A program made the translations under genes and the position numbers. A model generated the notes under the pieces. That model had not been told where the DNA came from. It saw only the letters and a list, made by a program, of their open reading frames with translations, and ran no database searches. Positions 1 through 8,134 of a stretch of DNA of 64,000 nucleotides are shown piece by piece. The stretch's first letter is position 1. The number at the start of each line of letters is the position of its first letter. The stretch is from Streptomyces xinghaiensis S187 (lineage in GTDB: Bacteria; Actinomycetota; Actinomycetes; Streptomycetales; Streptomycetaceae). The DNA is taken from contig NZ_CP023202.1 of the NCBI RefSeq assembly GCF_000220705.2, positions 6,850,501 to 6,914,500 on the forward strand, read 5' to 3'.

Positions 1-681
1 GTCGTAGTCGCCGGGGGACAGCTCGCCGGTCGCGCCGACCTGGGTGGAGATGGTGCCGTCGTCGGAGAACCGCCACTCGGTGATGTACTCGTAGTAGGCG
101 ACCTTGTTGACGGTGTAGACGAGCAGGTCCGTGCCCTGGGCGGTCGACACGCTGCCGCCGTCGTCGGACGCCAGCCGGTAGGCGTGGCCGCGGGCGCGGG
201 TGGTGACGCACACCCCGTTGACGGCGGGCACGTCGGGCAGCTCGACCTTCTTCAGGGTGCCGCCCGGGCACTCCCTGGTGCCGAGGTTCGCCACGCCCTC
301 GCCGAAGGAGTAGCCGGTGAGGTCGTCGTACTCGGCCCGGCCGTCGTCGTAGGGGACGTGGATCTGGGCGAGCTTGGCGGTGGTGAGCACGGGGATCGGC
401 CGCGGCTCACCCTTCGGCTGGTAGGTGATCTTGTCCAGGACCAGACCGGCCTTGGTCGTGTAGTGCCAGCACATCCGCCAGGTCGTGCCGCCCGAGAGCT
501 TCTTCTCGATCGTGTAGGCCGCGCTGCAGGGTGCCGCCTGCGGTGCGGAGGGCGCCCGCGGCGCGGTGCCGGCCGCGTTGGCCACCGGGCCGGCGGCGGC
601 CGCGGTACCGCCCACCAGGGCCGTCAGGGCGAGGGCCGCCCGGGCGCGCTTCCGGGCAGGGCTGGGTCGTCGTGTCGACAT
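1..681 (-). CDS. Secreted copper amine oxidase-like protein, catalytic domain (partial)
   Basis: The gene runs off the left edge, so only the first 227 codons are visible. The ATG at 681 begins a twin-Arg/hydrophobic signal peptide ending near an ANA-AG site. After it the order of motifs follows the catalytic domain of copper/topaquinone amine oxidases: a GLVLDKITY strand, a VPYDDG turn, a YDDLTGY segment in the place of the catalytic-base region, then AYYEYITEW followed by DGTI and GATGEL. Only the catalytic-type domain is present; domains equivalent to N2/N3 appear to lie in the gene just upstream on the same strand (75-bp gap). The tyrosine that would become topaquinone is kept, but the usual Asn before it is Tyr and the Thr four residues before it is Lys. 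Copper-binding histidines would lie outside the window. The family call is good; activity is uncertain. Confidence 0.72.
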   Translation of the reverse strand, partial: MSTRRPSPARKRARAALALTALVGGTAAAAGPVANAAGTAPRAPSAPQAAPCSAAYTIEKKLSGGTTWRMCWHYTTKAGLVLDKITYQPKGEPRPIPVLTTAKLAQIHVPYDDGRAEYDDLTGYSFGEGVANLGTRECPGGTLKKVELPDVPAVNGVCVTTRARGHAYRLASDDGGSVSTAQGTDLLVYTVNKVAYYEYITEWRFSDDGTISTQVGATGELSPGDYD

Positions 682-756
682 GCGTGATGACTGCTTTCTG
701 GTCTGCCGGGGCCGGCCGGGCACCCGGTGAAGTCGGTGAAGGGGGAGGCGGGGAGG

Positions 757-1584
757 TCAGCCGATCCGGCTCACGGTGCCGGCGCTGAGGTCGATCACCA
801 GATGCCGGACGTCGATCCACGGGCCGTCCGTGACCTTGGTGAACAGCCGCACGCAGCGGTGCTCCCCGCAGGCGCGCACCCGGTCCGGCCCCGCGTTCTC
901 CCCGTCCACCCGGTAGATCATCGCGGTGGTGGTGAGCTGTCCCGGCCCGGTGAGCGCCTTGCCGGTGGCCGCCTTGTAGTCCTGCTTCAGCCCCGCGCCG
1001 AGCGGGTCCGCCAGCAGCACCTCGGCGGCCTCCACGGCCTCCGCGCGGGTGGGCGGCGGCTGCTCGCCCTCGCGGGTCTCCGTCTTCTCGACCTCTCCGG
1101 TCGACAGGTTGACGGTCTTCAGGACGAGCTGGTCGTCCTTGTAGTCGTAGAACGACACCTCCGCGCGGCGCGGCGGTGCCGCGTCGTCCACCTCCGACGG
1201 CTTCAGCTCGACGAGATCCGTGCCGAGCACCTCCGGGCCCCGGTCGCCCTCCACGTCCTCGCTGCCCGAGCGGAGCCCCGGCGTGAGGGCCAGGCGCTCC
1301 ACGCGCCGCAGCTCGTCCGTCGTCAGCCCGTCCCGGCCCACGCCCCGCTCGCCCGCGGGCGGCTCCTCCTCGACCGCACCCGCCGGCTGCCGGCCGGCCG
1401 TGTCCGCCGCCCGGCCGGCGTTCTCCCCGCCGGGCCTCTCCTCCGCCCCGGCGCCGGTCTCCGCGCCGTCGGAGGCCCCCGCGCTGCCCGGCAGCGTCAC
1501 GGCGACCGCGATCGCCGTACCGCTCACCGCGATGGCCGCACCCGCCAACAACTTCCCCACCCGGCGGTGCATCAACGTCCCCAC
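757..1584 (-). CDS. Secreted protein resembling the N2/N3 domains of copper amine oxidase
   Basis: 275 aa, starting at a GTG preceded by GGGGAG at good spacing. It has a signal peptide (about residues 1-37, ending ASA/GAS-like), a Pro/Glu/Ala-rich linker to about residue 85, then a globular domain. The segment VSFYDYKDDQLVLKTVNL and the following GEQPPPTRAEAVEAAEVL with LADP match the strand-helix pattern of the N3 domain of copper amine oxidases, where the substrate-channel domain carries a QPPxT motif. No topaquinone or copper site is present. It lies 75 bp upstream of the gene encoding the catalytic-type domain and is very likely co-transcribed with it, which suggests that the two exported polypeptides assemble. 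The homology is inferred from motif pattern, not from a search. Confidence 0.68.
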   Translation of the reverse strand: MGTLMHRRVGKLLAGAAIAVSGTAIAVAVTLPGSAGASDGAETGAGAEERPGGENAGRAADTAGRQPAGAVEEEPPAGERGVGRDGLTTDELRRVERLALTPGLRSGSEDVEGDRGPEVLGTDLVELKPSEVDDAAPPRRAEVSFYDYKDDQLVLKTVNLSTGEVEKTETREGEQPPPTRAEAVEAAEVLLADPLGAGLKQDYKAATGKALTGPGQLTTTAMIYRVDGENAGPDRVRACGEHRCVRLFTKVTDGPWIDVRHLVIDLSAGTVSRIG

Positions 1585-1964
1585 TCGTGCTCCCCATCCC
1601 CGTACGTCTCCCCTCGCGCCGAAGTGCGCGACTGGGCAGGAGGACGCCGTGACGGCGAGCGGGGTTCAGCGCCGTTCCCCTCGTTGCGCGTTACGGCGGC
1701 GGCTCCGGGCCCTTCGGGCAACGCCCCTGGCCCGCGGGGCAGTTCACGGGTGGCGGCAGGGGGAGCGGGCAGGGCGGCGGGCCGGGACGGGACCGTGCCG
1801 CACGCATCCGGCCGGGTGGGGTCCCCGGCCGATGCGTTCCGGCACCCCGGGCGGTCCGGCGGAACGGCACGGACATGCGTGCGGAAACCGAAACGGGAAG
1901 GGTAGCGGCGCCGGCCGGTGGCGGAGCGGTTTGACGTGCCTCCGGAAGGGACACCCGCACCGCC
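1585..1964. other. Divergent intergenic region
   Basis: 380 bp between the leftward amine-oxidase-like pair and the rightward membrane-protein gene. No convincing coding sequence, RNA gene or strong hairpin is seen. It should hold promoters for both directions, but no clear -35/-10 pair stands out. Confidence 0.5.
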
Positions 1965-2438
1965 ATGACGAGCGGACTGCTGAAAGGCGCCCTGGCCGGC
2001 GCCGCCGGAACAACCGCCCTGAACGCCGCCACCTACGGGGACATGGTCCTGCGGGCCCGTCCCGCGAGCTCGGTGCCGGAACGCGCCGTCGACGACCTCG
2101 CGCAGCGGGCCGGCCACCCGGTCCCGGGCCGGGGCGAGGACCGGGACAACCGGCTCTCCGGGCTGGGCGCCCTCTCCGGGATCGCGGTGGGCGTCGGGAC
2201 CGGCGCCGCGCTCGGCGTGCTGCGCCGGGCCGGGCTGCGGCTCCCGCTGTGGCTCGGCGGGGCCGCCGCGGGGGTGCTGGCCATGGCGGCCACCGACCTG
2301 CCGATGGCCCGGCTCGGTGTGACCAGTGATCCCCGCACCTGGTCGGCCCCGGACTGGGTGAGCGACCTCGTCCCGCACCTCGTGTACGGCTATGTCACCG
2401 GCGCGGCTCTGGAGGCGATGGACCCGGACGGCCCCTGA
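1965..2438 (+). CDS. Small membrane protein of unknown function
   Basis: 157 aa, ATG preceded by GGAAGGGAC. The N-terminus LLKGALAGAAGTTALNAATY, a Gly/Ala-rich central segment (GLGALSGIAVGVGTGAALG) and another at VLAMAATDLPMARLG look like three or four short membrane helices, and the C-terminus LVPHLVYGYVTGAALEAM a further one. Glycine/alanine packing motifs dominate. The pattern is common for small Streptomyces membrane proteins, but no functional family could be assigned. A strong hairpin terminator follows it. Confidence 0.7.
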   Translation: MTSGLLKGALAGAAGTTALNAATYGDMVLRARPASSVPERAVDDLAQRAGHPVPGRGEDRDNRLSGLGALSGIAVGVGTGAALGVLRRAGLRLPLWLGGAAAGVLAMAATDLPMARLGVTSDPRTWSAPDWVSDLVPHLVYGYVTGAALEAMDPDGP

Positions 2439-2517
2439 GAGCCCGGGAGCCCGGAAACCGGAGGTCGGGAGCCGGAGCCCGGGAACCGGAGGGCGGGCGG
2501 GAGCCGGAGGGCGACCC

Positions 2518-2559
2518 GGGACGGGCCCGGCCGGGGGATGCCCCGGCCGGGCCCGTCCC
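2518..2559. terminator. Perfect 19-bp hairpin terminator
   Basis: Arms 2518-2536 and 2541-2559 are perfectly complementary around a GATG loop. It lies between two convergent genes (ends 2438 and 2587) and can serve both strands. There is no T-tract, as is usual in Streptomyces. Confidence 0.8.
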
Positions 2560-2586
2560 GGCTACACGGCGGGCCGGCGAGAGCCG

Positions 2587-3075
2587 TCAGGTGCCGGTGA
2601 GCCCGGCCCGCTGGAGGATGGCCCGGGCCTCATCCGCCTTCCCGCCCCGCACGACGACGTCGTAGCGGGAGGCGACCAGTCGCCGGGTGGACGCGAAGTC
2701 ACGGCGCCCGCCGGTCGCGGCGTGCCCGACGAAACCGAAGACGGCACCCCAGGCCGCGCCGATGAGGACACCGCCCAGGATCAGCCCGAGCCAGACCGGC
2801 CCGGTGGTGAAGAGCCCCACGAGCAGTCCGATCAGCAGACCGAACCAGGCACCGCCCGCCGCTCCCGCGGCCGCCGCGCGCCCCTTGGTGAGGCGGCCGG
2901 TGACGTGTTCCACCAGGCGCAGCCCCGACCCGACGATGTCGATGTGCTCCACGGGGAACTTCTCGTCGGAGAGCCGGTCGACCGCGGCCTGGGCCTCCTC
3001 GTATGCGTCGTAGCTCGCCACCGTGTTCCATGCGGCGCTGATCGGGTCCAGTGGCCGTGCATCGGTCTCGGACAT
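2587..3075 (-). CDS. YflT-type general stress protein (GSP17M-like)
   Basis: 162 aa. The start chosen is the ATG of MSETD, which has an AAGGGGG ribosome binding site just upstream. The N-terminal half (VASYDAYEEAQAAVDRLSD, then a VEHIDIVGSGL strand) matches the general-stress-protein 17M/YflT domain. The centre has two Gly-rich membrane helices (about residues 68-115, GLLIGLLVGLF and LGGVLIGAAWGAVFGF). The C-terminus (SRYDVVVRGGKADEARAIL) repeats an alpha/beta unit. The family is induced by heat and salt in Bacillus; its biochemical role is unknown. The gene sits alone between terminator-bounded neighbours. Confidence 0.8.
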   Translation of the reverse strand: MSETDARPLDPISAAWNTVASYDAYEEAQAAVDRLSDEKFPVEHIDIVGSGLRLVEHVTGRLTKGRAAAAGAAGGAWFGLLIGLLVGLFTTGPVWLGLILGGVLIGAAWGAVFGFVGHAATGGRRDFASTRRLVASRYDVVVRGGKADEARAILQRAGLTGT

Positions 3076-3349
3076 CACGACCCCCTTTCGGTGCAGAGGT
3101 TTCGGTACAGGGGTGTACGGAGGTGAGGTCATGCTCCGGGTGCCCGGCGGGCCGGGGACTACGCACCGCACGCCCGGCCGGTACGGGGCGTGTCCCCCGT
3201 GCCTCCGGCGGACGGCCGGGCCGGGGCGCGGTGCGCGGGCACGCGGGTGTGCGGGTGCGCGGCGGGCCGGAAGGAGGCCCGGGGTGCCGCGCGACGGACC
3301 GGCGCGGGTATGTTGACCGGCACCCGCACCCCAGGAGAGCCGCCCCGCC

Positions 3350-4225
3350 ATGCCGTCCGACCGCCCGCGCCTGCTCTACGTCACCGACCCCGCCTACCCC
3401 GCGCGCGGCCGCCGCTACGGCGACGAGGACCTCGCCCTCTCCGCGCGGCTCCGGGAGGACTTCACCGTCGCCCTGTGCCACCCGCTGGACGCGGCGGACC
3501 TCATGGCCGCCTTCGACGCCGTACTGATCCGCAACAGCGGACCCGTCACCCACTACCAGGCCGCCTTCGACGCCTTCCGCGACCGGGCCCTGGCCGGCGG
3601 TGTGCGCGTCCAGCCGCCGCTGACCGGCCGGGGGGACATGGCGGGCAAGGGGTATCTGGCCGAGCTGAGCGCCGCCGGATACCCGGTGATCCCGACCGCG
3701 GCCCGCCGCGAGGACCTGGCGGCGCTGCCCGCGGCGGACGAGTACGCCGTCAAGCCGCTGCGCGGCGCCGACTCGCACGGCCTGGTCTTCCTCACCCCGG
3801 ACCGGCTGGGGGAGGTCCGCTTCGGTGACGTCCTCGTCCAGCCGCGCATCCGCTTCCGGTACGAGGTGTCCTTCTACTTCGTCGACCGCGTCTTCCAGTA
3901 CGCCCTGTACGCGCCCCGCCCCGGGGAGCGCTGGCGGCTGGAGCCCTACGAGGCGGGCCCGGAGGACCTGCGGTTCGCCCGCCGCTTCGTGGAGTGGAAC
4001 CCCGCGGACCACGGCGTCCAGCGGGTCGACGCCTGCCGCACCGCGGACGGGGAGCTGCTGCTCGTCGAACTGGAGGACCTCAACCCGTATCTCTCCCTGG
4101 ACCTGGTCGACGAGGACACCCGCGAGCGCTTCGTCGCCGCGCTCAAGAAGTCCCTGCACCGGCTGGCCGCCACGGAACCGGCGGAGCCGACCGGTGCGGT
4201 GGGGCGGGGCGGTTCCGCGGCGTAG
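3350..4225 (+). CDS. ATP-grasp-like protein
   Basis: 291 aa, ATG with AGGAGAG upstream. The layout fits the ATP-grasp superfamily (glutathione synthetase/RimK-like): an N-terminal Rossmann-like domain beginning RLLYVTDPAYPARGRRYGDE, a central VKPLRGADSHGLVF segment corresponding to the nucleotide-binding lysine and glycine-rich loop, and a C-terminal LVELEDLNPYLSLDLVDE segment resembling the metal-binding E-x-N motif of these ligases. No partner enzyme is next to it, so the substrate cannot be guessed. It could join an amino acid or peptide to an acceptor. Confidence 0.65.
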   Translation: MPSDRPRLLYVTDPAYPARGRRYGDEDLALSARLREDFTVALCHPLDAADLMAAFDAVLIRNSGPVTHYQAAFDAFRDRALAGGVRVQPPLTGRGDMAGKGYLAELSAAGYPVIPTAARREDLAALPAADEYAVKPLRGADSHGLVFLTPDRLGEVRFGDVLVQPRIRFRYEVSFYFVDRVFQYALYAPRPGERWRLEPYEAGPEDLRFARRFVEWNPADHGVQRVDACRTADGELLLVELEDLNPYLSLDLVDEDTRERFVAALKKSLHRLAATEPAEPTGAVGRGGSAA

Positions 4226-4272
4226 GGCCCCGCGTCCGGACCGGCTGCCTGAATTCCGCCCCGGCGCCCGGC

Positions 4273-5190
4273 TCAGTCGCCGGCCGGCCGGACCGGTACG
4301 ACGGCGACCGGGCAGACGGCGGTGTGCAGCACCTCCGCGCTCACGGACCCCAGCAGCGCCCGCCGCACCCCGGTACGGCCGTGGGAGCCGACGACCACCA
4401 GCTCCGCGTCGTGCGACGCCTCCGCCAGCGCGGTGGCGGGCCGCCCGGCGACATGGCGCGTGGTGACCGTGACGTTGGGGTACTCGTGCCGCCAGGCCGT
4501 GGCCAGATCCTCCAGGCCGCCCGGTGCCCGGGCCGGGGACTCCCGGCCCTCCTCTTCCGGCGCGGCGGGCGCGGCGGGTTCCGCGGCAGGCGGCCGCGGC
4601 CGGGGGCCCGCGCCCAGCAGGGTCAGCTCCGCCTCCCGCAGCGCGGCCTCCGCGAAGGCGAAGCGCAGCGGCTCGGCCGGCAGGTCGGCCGTGTCCACGC
4701 CGACGACGACGCGGTGCGGGGGTCGGGCCGCGGTCCGCCCCGGCCGTACGACGATCACCGGGCACTCGGCGTGCGTCGCCACCTGCCAGCTCACCGAGCC
4801 CAGCGGCAGCCGGGGGAAGCCGCCGGTGCCCCGGTGCCCGACGACCACCAGCGACACCCGCGCGGAGCGGTCGACCAGCGCCGCGGCCGGGCGTCCCGCG
4901 AACGGCTCCGCCACCACGTTCAGCCCCGGGTGCTCGGCGTGCGCCTGCGCGGTGAACGGCGCCAGCACGGCCGCGGCCTGCGCCTGGGGGGCGGTGACCT
5001 CCCGGTAGACCTCGGCCGCGCCGGCCGGCAGCGGCCACTCCACGGCGTGCAGGATGTGCAGCGGCTGGCCCCGGCGCGCCGCCTCCGCCGCCGCGTGCCG
5101 TACCACGATCTGCTGGTCGTGCGCGTCGTCGACGCCCACGAGGACGGGGCCCGGCCCGGTGTCCCCGGGCGCCGGATCCTGCTGCACCAT
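4273..5190 (-). CDS. Tandem universal stress protein (UspA family)
   Basis: 305 aa, ATG at 5190 with GGGAG seven bases upstream; longer in-frame readings upstream lack a ribosome binding site. Two Usp domains are present, about residues 16-155 and 165-300. Each begins with a VLVGVDD/VVVGVDT strand, and each carries the ATP-binding signature: VVGHRGTGGFPRLPLGS in the first and VVGSHGRTGVRRALLGS in the second. An acidic Pro/Ala-rich insertion lies in the second domain. Such proteins bind ATP and accompany stress or dormancy programmes. It is divergent from the DUF302 gene. Confidence 0.92.
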   Translation of the reverse strand: MVQQDPAPGDTGPGPVLVGVDDAHDQQIVVRHAAAEAARRGQPLHILHAVEWPLPAGAAEVYREVTAPQAQAAAVLAPFTAQAHAEHPGLNVVAEPFAGRPAAALVDRSARVSLVVVGHRGTGGFPRLPLGSVSWQVATHAECPVIVVRPGRTAARPPHRVVVGVDTADLPAEPLRFAFAEAALREAELTLLGAGPRPRPPAAEPAAPAAPEEEGRESPARAPGGLEDLATAWRHEYPNVTVTTRHVAGRPATALAEASHDAELVVVGSHGRTGVRRALLGSVSAEVLHTAVCPVAVVPVRPAGD

Positions 5191-5387
5191 GGCGGCTCCC
5201 TCGCGCGAACGGGTGGCGCCCGGCCGGGAGCTGCGCGGCCCGCCGGCGGACGCCGTACCGGTATCCCCGGCACCCGTTCCGTAAACGCGGGGCTCGGAGG
5301 CCGTCCGGGGGCGGGTGTGCGGGCCGGGACACCGGGAAGGGCTCCGACTGTCCCCGGAACATCGCGACACCGCTGAGGAGAAGAGCA

Positions 5388-5780
5388 ATGGAGTACGCCC
5401 GCACCATCACCCTGGACCTCCCCTACGACCAGGCCGTTCCCCGGGTGAAGGAGGCGTTCGCGGAGCAGGGGTTCGGCACGCTCACCGAGATCGACGTCCG
5501 CGCGACGCTCAAGAACAAGATCGGCGAGGACATCGAGGACTACGTCATCCTCGGCGCCTGCAACCCGCACCTCGCCCACCGGGCCCTGGACATCGAGCGG
5601 GAGATCGGCCTGCTGCTGCCCTGCAACGTCGTGGTGCGCGCCGCGGGGGACGGGACGACCCTGGTCCAGGCGCTGGACCCGGGGGTCATGGTCAGTGTGC
5701 CGGGCCGGCCGGAGATGGAGCCGGTGGCGGAGGAGGCCGGCCGGCGCATCCAGGCCGCTCTGGACGCCCTGAAGGGCTGA
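5388..5780 (+). CDS. DUF302 family protein
   Basis: 130 aa, ATG with GAGGAGAAG upstream. The segments LPYDQAVPRVKEAFAEQGFG, ILGACNPHLAHRALD, GLLLPCNVVV and a closing VALDPGVM-type strand are the standard DUF302 fold. The Cys in the LLPCNV motif and the Cys in GACNP are typical for the family, whose role is unknown; it often sits beside sulfur, copper or redox genes. It lies just left of the CstR repressor, separated by a very strong terminator. Confidence 0.88.
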   Translation: MEYARTITLDLPYDQAVPRVKEAFAEQGFGTLTEIDVRATLKNKIGEDIEDYVILGACNPHLAHRALDIEREIGLLLPCNVVVRAAGDGTTLVQALDPGVMVSVPGRPEMEPVAEEAGRRIQAALDALKG

Positions 5781-5850
5781 CGCCCGGCGGCCCGGCGGCC
5801 CGATCCGGGGTGCCGGGCCCGCGCGGCCGGACGACCGGGTCCCCCGGGCA

Positions 5851-5906
5851 CGGAACCGGCCGGGGTCCCGGAGAGACCGTTCTCTCCGGGACCCCGGCCG
5901 GTTCCG
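5851..5906. terminator. Perfect 26-bp hairpin terminator
   Basis: Arms 5851-5876 and 5881-5906 are exact reverse complements with a CCGT loop. It separates the convergent DUF302 gene and the repressor gene, and is probably bidirectional. Confidence 0.88.
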
Positions 5907-5947
5907 CTGTGCGCGGGCGCCGTGGGCCGTCCGCCGAGGGGGCGCGG

Positions 5948-6214
5948 TCAGGCGAGAGCGAGGAAGAGCTTCTCCAGTTCCTGCTCGCTCATCGGGGGCG
6001 TGTCCTCGTCGGCCGCCGCCATGCACTGCCGCATGCCGCTGGCCACGATCTTGAACCCGGCCCGGTCCAGTGCGCGGGACACGGCGGCGAGCTGGGTCAC
6101 GACATCCTTGCAGTCACGCCCGGCCTCGATCATGGCGATCACGCCTGCCAGCTGTCCCTGGGCGCGGCGCAGACGGTTGAGCACCGCGCCGACAGCTTCC
6201 TCGTCCACCTGCAT
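5948..6214 (-). CDS. cstR: CsoR/CstR-family repressor, persulfide-sensing (CstR) type
   Basis: 88 aa. The ATG at 6214 is chosen because GAAGGAGGC precedes it at ideal spacing; the ATG at 6244 overlaps that site. The protein has the all-helical DUF156 fold (LNRLRRAQGQLAGV signature). The two conserved cysteines are Cys35 and Cys64, 29 residues apart as in CsoR and CstR. The histidine that completes the copper site of CsoR (four residues before the second Cys) is Gly60 here, so Cu(I) sensing is unlikely and a dithiol/persulfide sensor is expected. The neighbours (dioxygenase-rhodanese and rhodaneses) agree. It probably represses its own gene and the cstB-like gene through the ATAC-N8-GTAT palindromes in the 427-bp divergent region. 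Confidence 0.9.
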   Translation of the reverse strand: MQVDEEAVGAVLNRLRRAQGQLAGVIAMIEAGRDCKDVVTQLAAVSRALDRAGFKIVASGMRQCMAAADEDTPPMSEQELEKLFLALA

Positions 6215-6245
6215 TCGGACGCCTCCTTCATACCGGTTGTTCATG

Positions 6246-6261
6246 GTACCCGGGCTGGTAT
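6246..6261. promoter_or_regulatory. Predicted CstR operator 1 (autoregulatory)
   Basis: GTACCCGGGCTGGTAT fits ATAC-N8-GTAT with one mismatch. It lies 32 bp upstream of the repressor start, within its leader or promoter. Confidence 0.5.
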
Positions 6262-6385
6262 GGGCCCGGGCGCGGTGTCCGGCTGCCGGACGGCGGCACC
6301 CGGGCGGGACGGGGGAGGGAGTGACTCCGGGCCGGGGGCGGGCTTCCTGCCACCGGTGCCGATGGCGTACCGTGGCCGCCCTCGC

Positions 6386-6401
6386 ATACCCCATTGGGTA
6401 T
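6386..6401. promoter_or_regulatory. Predicted CstR operator 2
   Basis: ATACCCCATTGGGTAT is a perfect inverted repeat (7-bp arms if the flanking C and G are included, 4-bp centre). It sits in the middle of the divergent region and could serve either gene. G/C-tract palindromes flanked by AT are typical for CsoR/CstR-family operators. Confidence 0.7.
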
Positions 6402-6571
6402 GGGGAACGCGGTTCCGTGCCGGAACATTCCCGGGCCTGCCCGCGGGCGGTGCCGGGAGGGCGCCCGCCGCCCCCGGCGGGGCCTGTCCGGGCTGTGGTG
6501 CCGCGGCTCCGGAAGGGGGCGCCGGATCCCCCCGGGGAGGGCTCGGCGCGGGCCCTTCCGCGTCCCGGGAA

Positions 6572-6620
6572 ATACGGGCGGGGGTATAGGGTGTTGTGGC
6601 GGACATACCCCCCTAGGTAT
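6572..6620 (+). promoter_or_regulatory. Predicted promoter with two CstR operators before the cstB-like gene
   Basis: Two 16-bp ATAC-N8-GTAT elements lie at 6572-6587 (ATACGGGCGGGGGTAT) and 6605-6620 (ATACCCCCCTAGGTAT). The end of the first runs into TATAGG (6585-6590), a fair -10 box, and the second would cover the start of the transcript. Binding by the repressor would block polymerase at both points. No convincing -35 is seen. Confidence 0.68.
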
Positions 6621-6641
6621 TTGAGGAAGCAGGAGGAGCGC

Positions 6642-8000
6642 ATGTACTTCGTCGAGACTCTGGCCCTGGAAGGTCTGGGTAACCGCAGCTACCTGGCCGG
6701 CGGGCGGACCGCCGCCGTGGCCGTGGACCCGCCCCGCGACATCGACCAGGTTCTCGCCGCGGCCACCCGCCGCGGAGTGCGCATCACCCACGTCGTGGAG
6801 ACCCACATCCACAACGACTACGTGACCGGCGGCCTGCAGCTCGCCCGCCTCACCGGAGCCCGCTACCTGGTGCCCGCCGGAGCGAACGTCTCGTTCTCCC
6901 GCGTCCCCGTCGCCGACGGCGACACCGCGGAGCTGGAGGAGGGCGTCGCCGTACGGGCGGTCGCAACCCCCGGCCACACCCCCCACCACACCTCCTACGT
7001 CCTGGAGGACGGCGGGGTACCGGTGGCCGCCTTCACCGGCGGTTCCCTGCTGATCGGCACCGTCGGCCGCCCCGACCTCGTCGAGCCCCGGCTCACCGAG
7101 GAGCTGGCCCGCGCGCAGCACGCCTCCGCGCACCGGCTGGCCGAGCTCCCCGACGAGGTGAAGGTGCTGCCCACCCACGGCTTCGGGAGCTTCTGCTCCT
7201 CCTCGCAGGCCGAGGGCGAGTCCACCACCATCGGCCGGGAGAAGACCGGCAACGACGCCCTGACCAAGGACGTCGACACCTTCGTCGCCGACATGCTGGC
7301 CGGCCTGGACGCCGTCCCCGCCTACTACACGCACATGGGCCCGGCCAACGCCGAGGGCCCCGGCCCGGTCGACCTGACCGCGCCCCGCCGCGCCGACGCC
7401 GCCGAGATCGCGGCACGGCTGGCCGCCGGGGAGTGGGTCGTGGACCTGCGCAACCGCGTCGCCTTCGCGGAGGGCCACGTCGCCGGCGCGTTCAACTTCG
7501 AGCTCGAAGGGCAGCTGGCCACCTACCTGGCCTGGCTGATCCCGTGGGGCAAGCCGGTGACCCTGCTCGCCGAGACCCCCGAGCAGATCACCGCCGCGCA
7601 GCGCGAACTGGTCCGGGTCGGCATCGACCGCCCGGCCGCCGCCGCCACCGGCACCCCCGCCGAGTGGGTGGAGAACCCGGAGGCGCTGCGCTCCTTCCGC
7701 CGCTCCGACTTCGCCACGCTGGCCAAGGAGATCGGGCGCGGCGCGGAGACGGTCGTCCTGGACGTCCGGCGCGACTCCGAGCGGGCGGGCGCCCGGATCC
7801 GCGGCTCCGTGCACATCCCCATCCACGAGCTGCACGGCCGGCTCGGCGAGATACCGGAGGGCACGGTGTGGGTGCACTGCGCCGGCGGTATGCGCGCCGG
7901 GATCGCCGCGTCGATGCTGGACGCCATGGGCCGCGAGGTGGTGGCCGTGGACGACAGCTTCGACAAGGCCGGCGAAGAGGGCCTCGTCGAGAACGGCTGA
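6642..8000 (+). CDS. cstB: CstB-like persulfide dioxygenase-rhodanese fusion
   Basis: 452 aa; the ATG at 6642 has AGGAGGAG upstream. Three domains are visible. First, a metallo-beta-lactamase fold (about residues 1-250) with ETHIHNDYVTGG, ATPGHTPHHTSY and LPTHGFGSFC motifs, as in ETHE1/CstB-type non-haem iron persulfide dioxygenases. Second, a rhodanese-like domain (about 255-345) in which the active-site loop has no Cys (LLAETPEQI), that is, a pseudo-rhodanese. Third, a C-terminal rhodanese (about 355-452) with active loop VHCAGGMRAG. This is the architecture of Staphylococcus CstB, which oxidises persulfide and makes thiosulfate. It is divergent from cstR and predicted to be repressed by it. 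The dioxygenase function is inferred from the family. Confidence 0.9.
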   Translation: MYFVETLALEGLGNRSYLAGGRTAAVAVDPPRDIDQVLAAATRRGVRITHVVETHIHNDYVTGGLQLARLTGARYLVPAGANVSFSRVPVADGDTAELEEGVAVRAVATPGHTPHHTSYVLEDGGVPVAAFTGGSLLIGTVGRPDLVEPRLTEELARAQHASAHRLAELPDEVKVLPTHGFGSFCSSSQAEGESTTIGREKTGNDALTKDVDTFVADMLAGLDAVPAYYTHMGPANAEGPGPVDLTAPRRADAAEIAARLAAGEWVVDLRNRVAFAEGHVAGAFNFELEGQLATYLAWLIPWGKPVTLLAETPEQITAAQRELVRVGIDRPAAAATGTPAEWVENPEALRSFRRSDFATLAKEIGRGAETVVLDVRRDSERAGARIRGSVHIPIHELHGRLGEIPEGTVWVHCAGGMRAGIAASMLDAMGREVVAVDDSFDKAGEEGLVENG

Positions 8001-8018
8001 CCCCCCGCCCCCAGAACC

Positions 8019-8058
8019 GGTGGCCCGTGGCCGGCCGAGGACCCGGCCGCGGGCCACC
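8019..8058 (+). terminator. Near-perfect 16-bp hairpin after the cstB-like gene
   Basis: Arms 8019-8034 and 8043-8058 pair with a single mismatch. It may attenuate or stop transcription before the single-domain rhodanese gene. Confidence 0.6.
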
Positions 8059-8134
8059 ACCCGTCCCCCACCGCCCGATCCGTCCCTCTCGTCCTCTCCC
8101 CGTCCCGCTGTCCGCGCAGTCACCCGGAGATTCC

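Noticed and set aside
2699..5410. A 903-codon leftward open frame across three genes
   Set aside because: Arg/Gly/Ala-rich, with no motif and no ribosome binding site. It is the complement of the YflT, ATP-grasp and Usp genes, which have clear family signatures; long antisense frames are usual at this GC content.
5948..6214. Copper-sensing CsoR
   Set aside because: The second ligand position (His) of the copper site is Gly, and the neighbours deal with sulfane sulfur rather than copper export, so a CstR-type sensor is the better call.
6228..8123. 631-codon leftward frame opposite the cstB-like gene
   Set aside because: Antisense shadow: low-complexity His/Gly/Arg-rich composition, while the forward frame carries intact metallo-beta-lactamase and rhodanese motifs.
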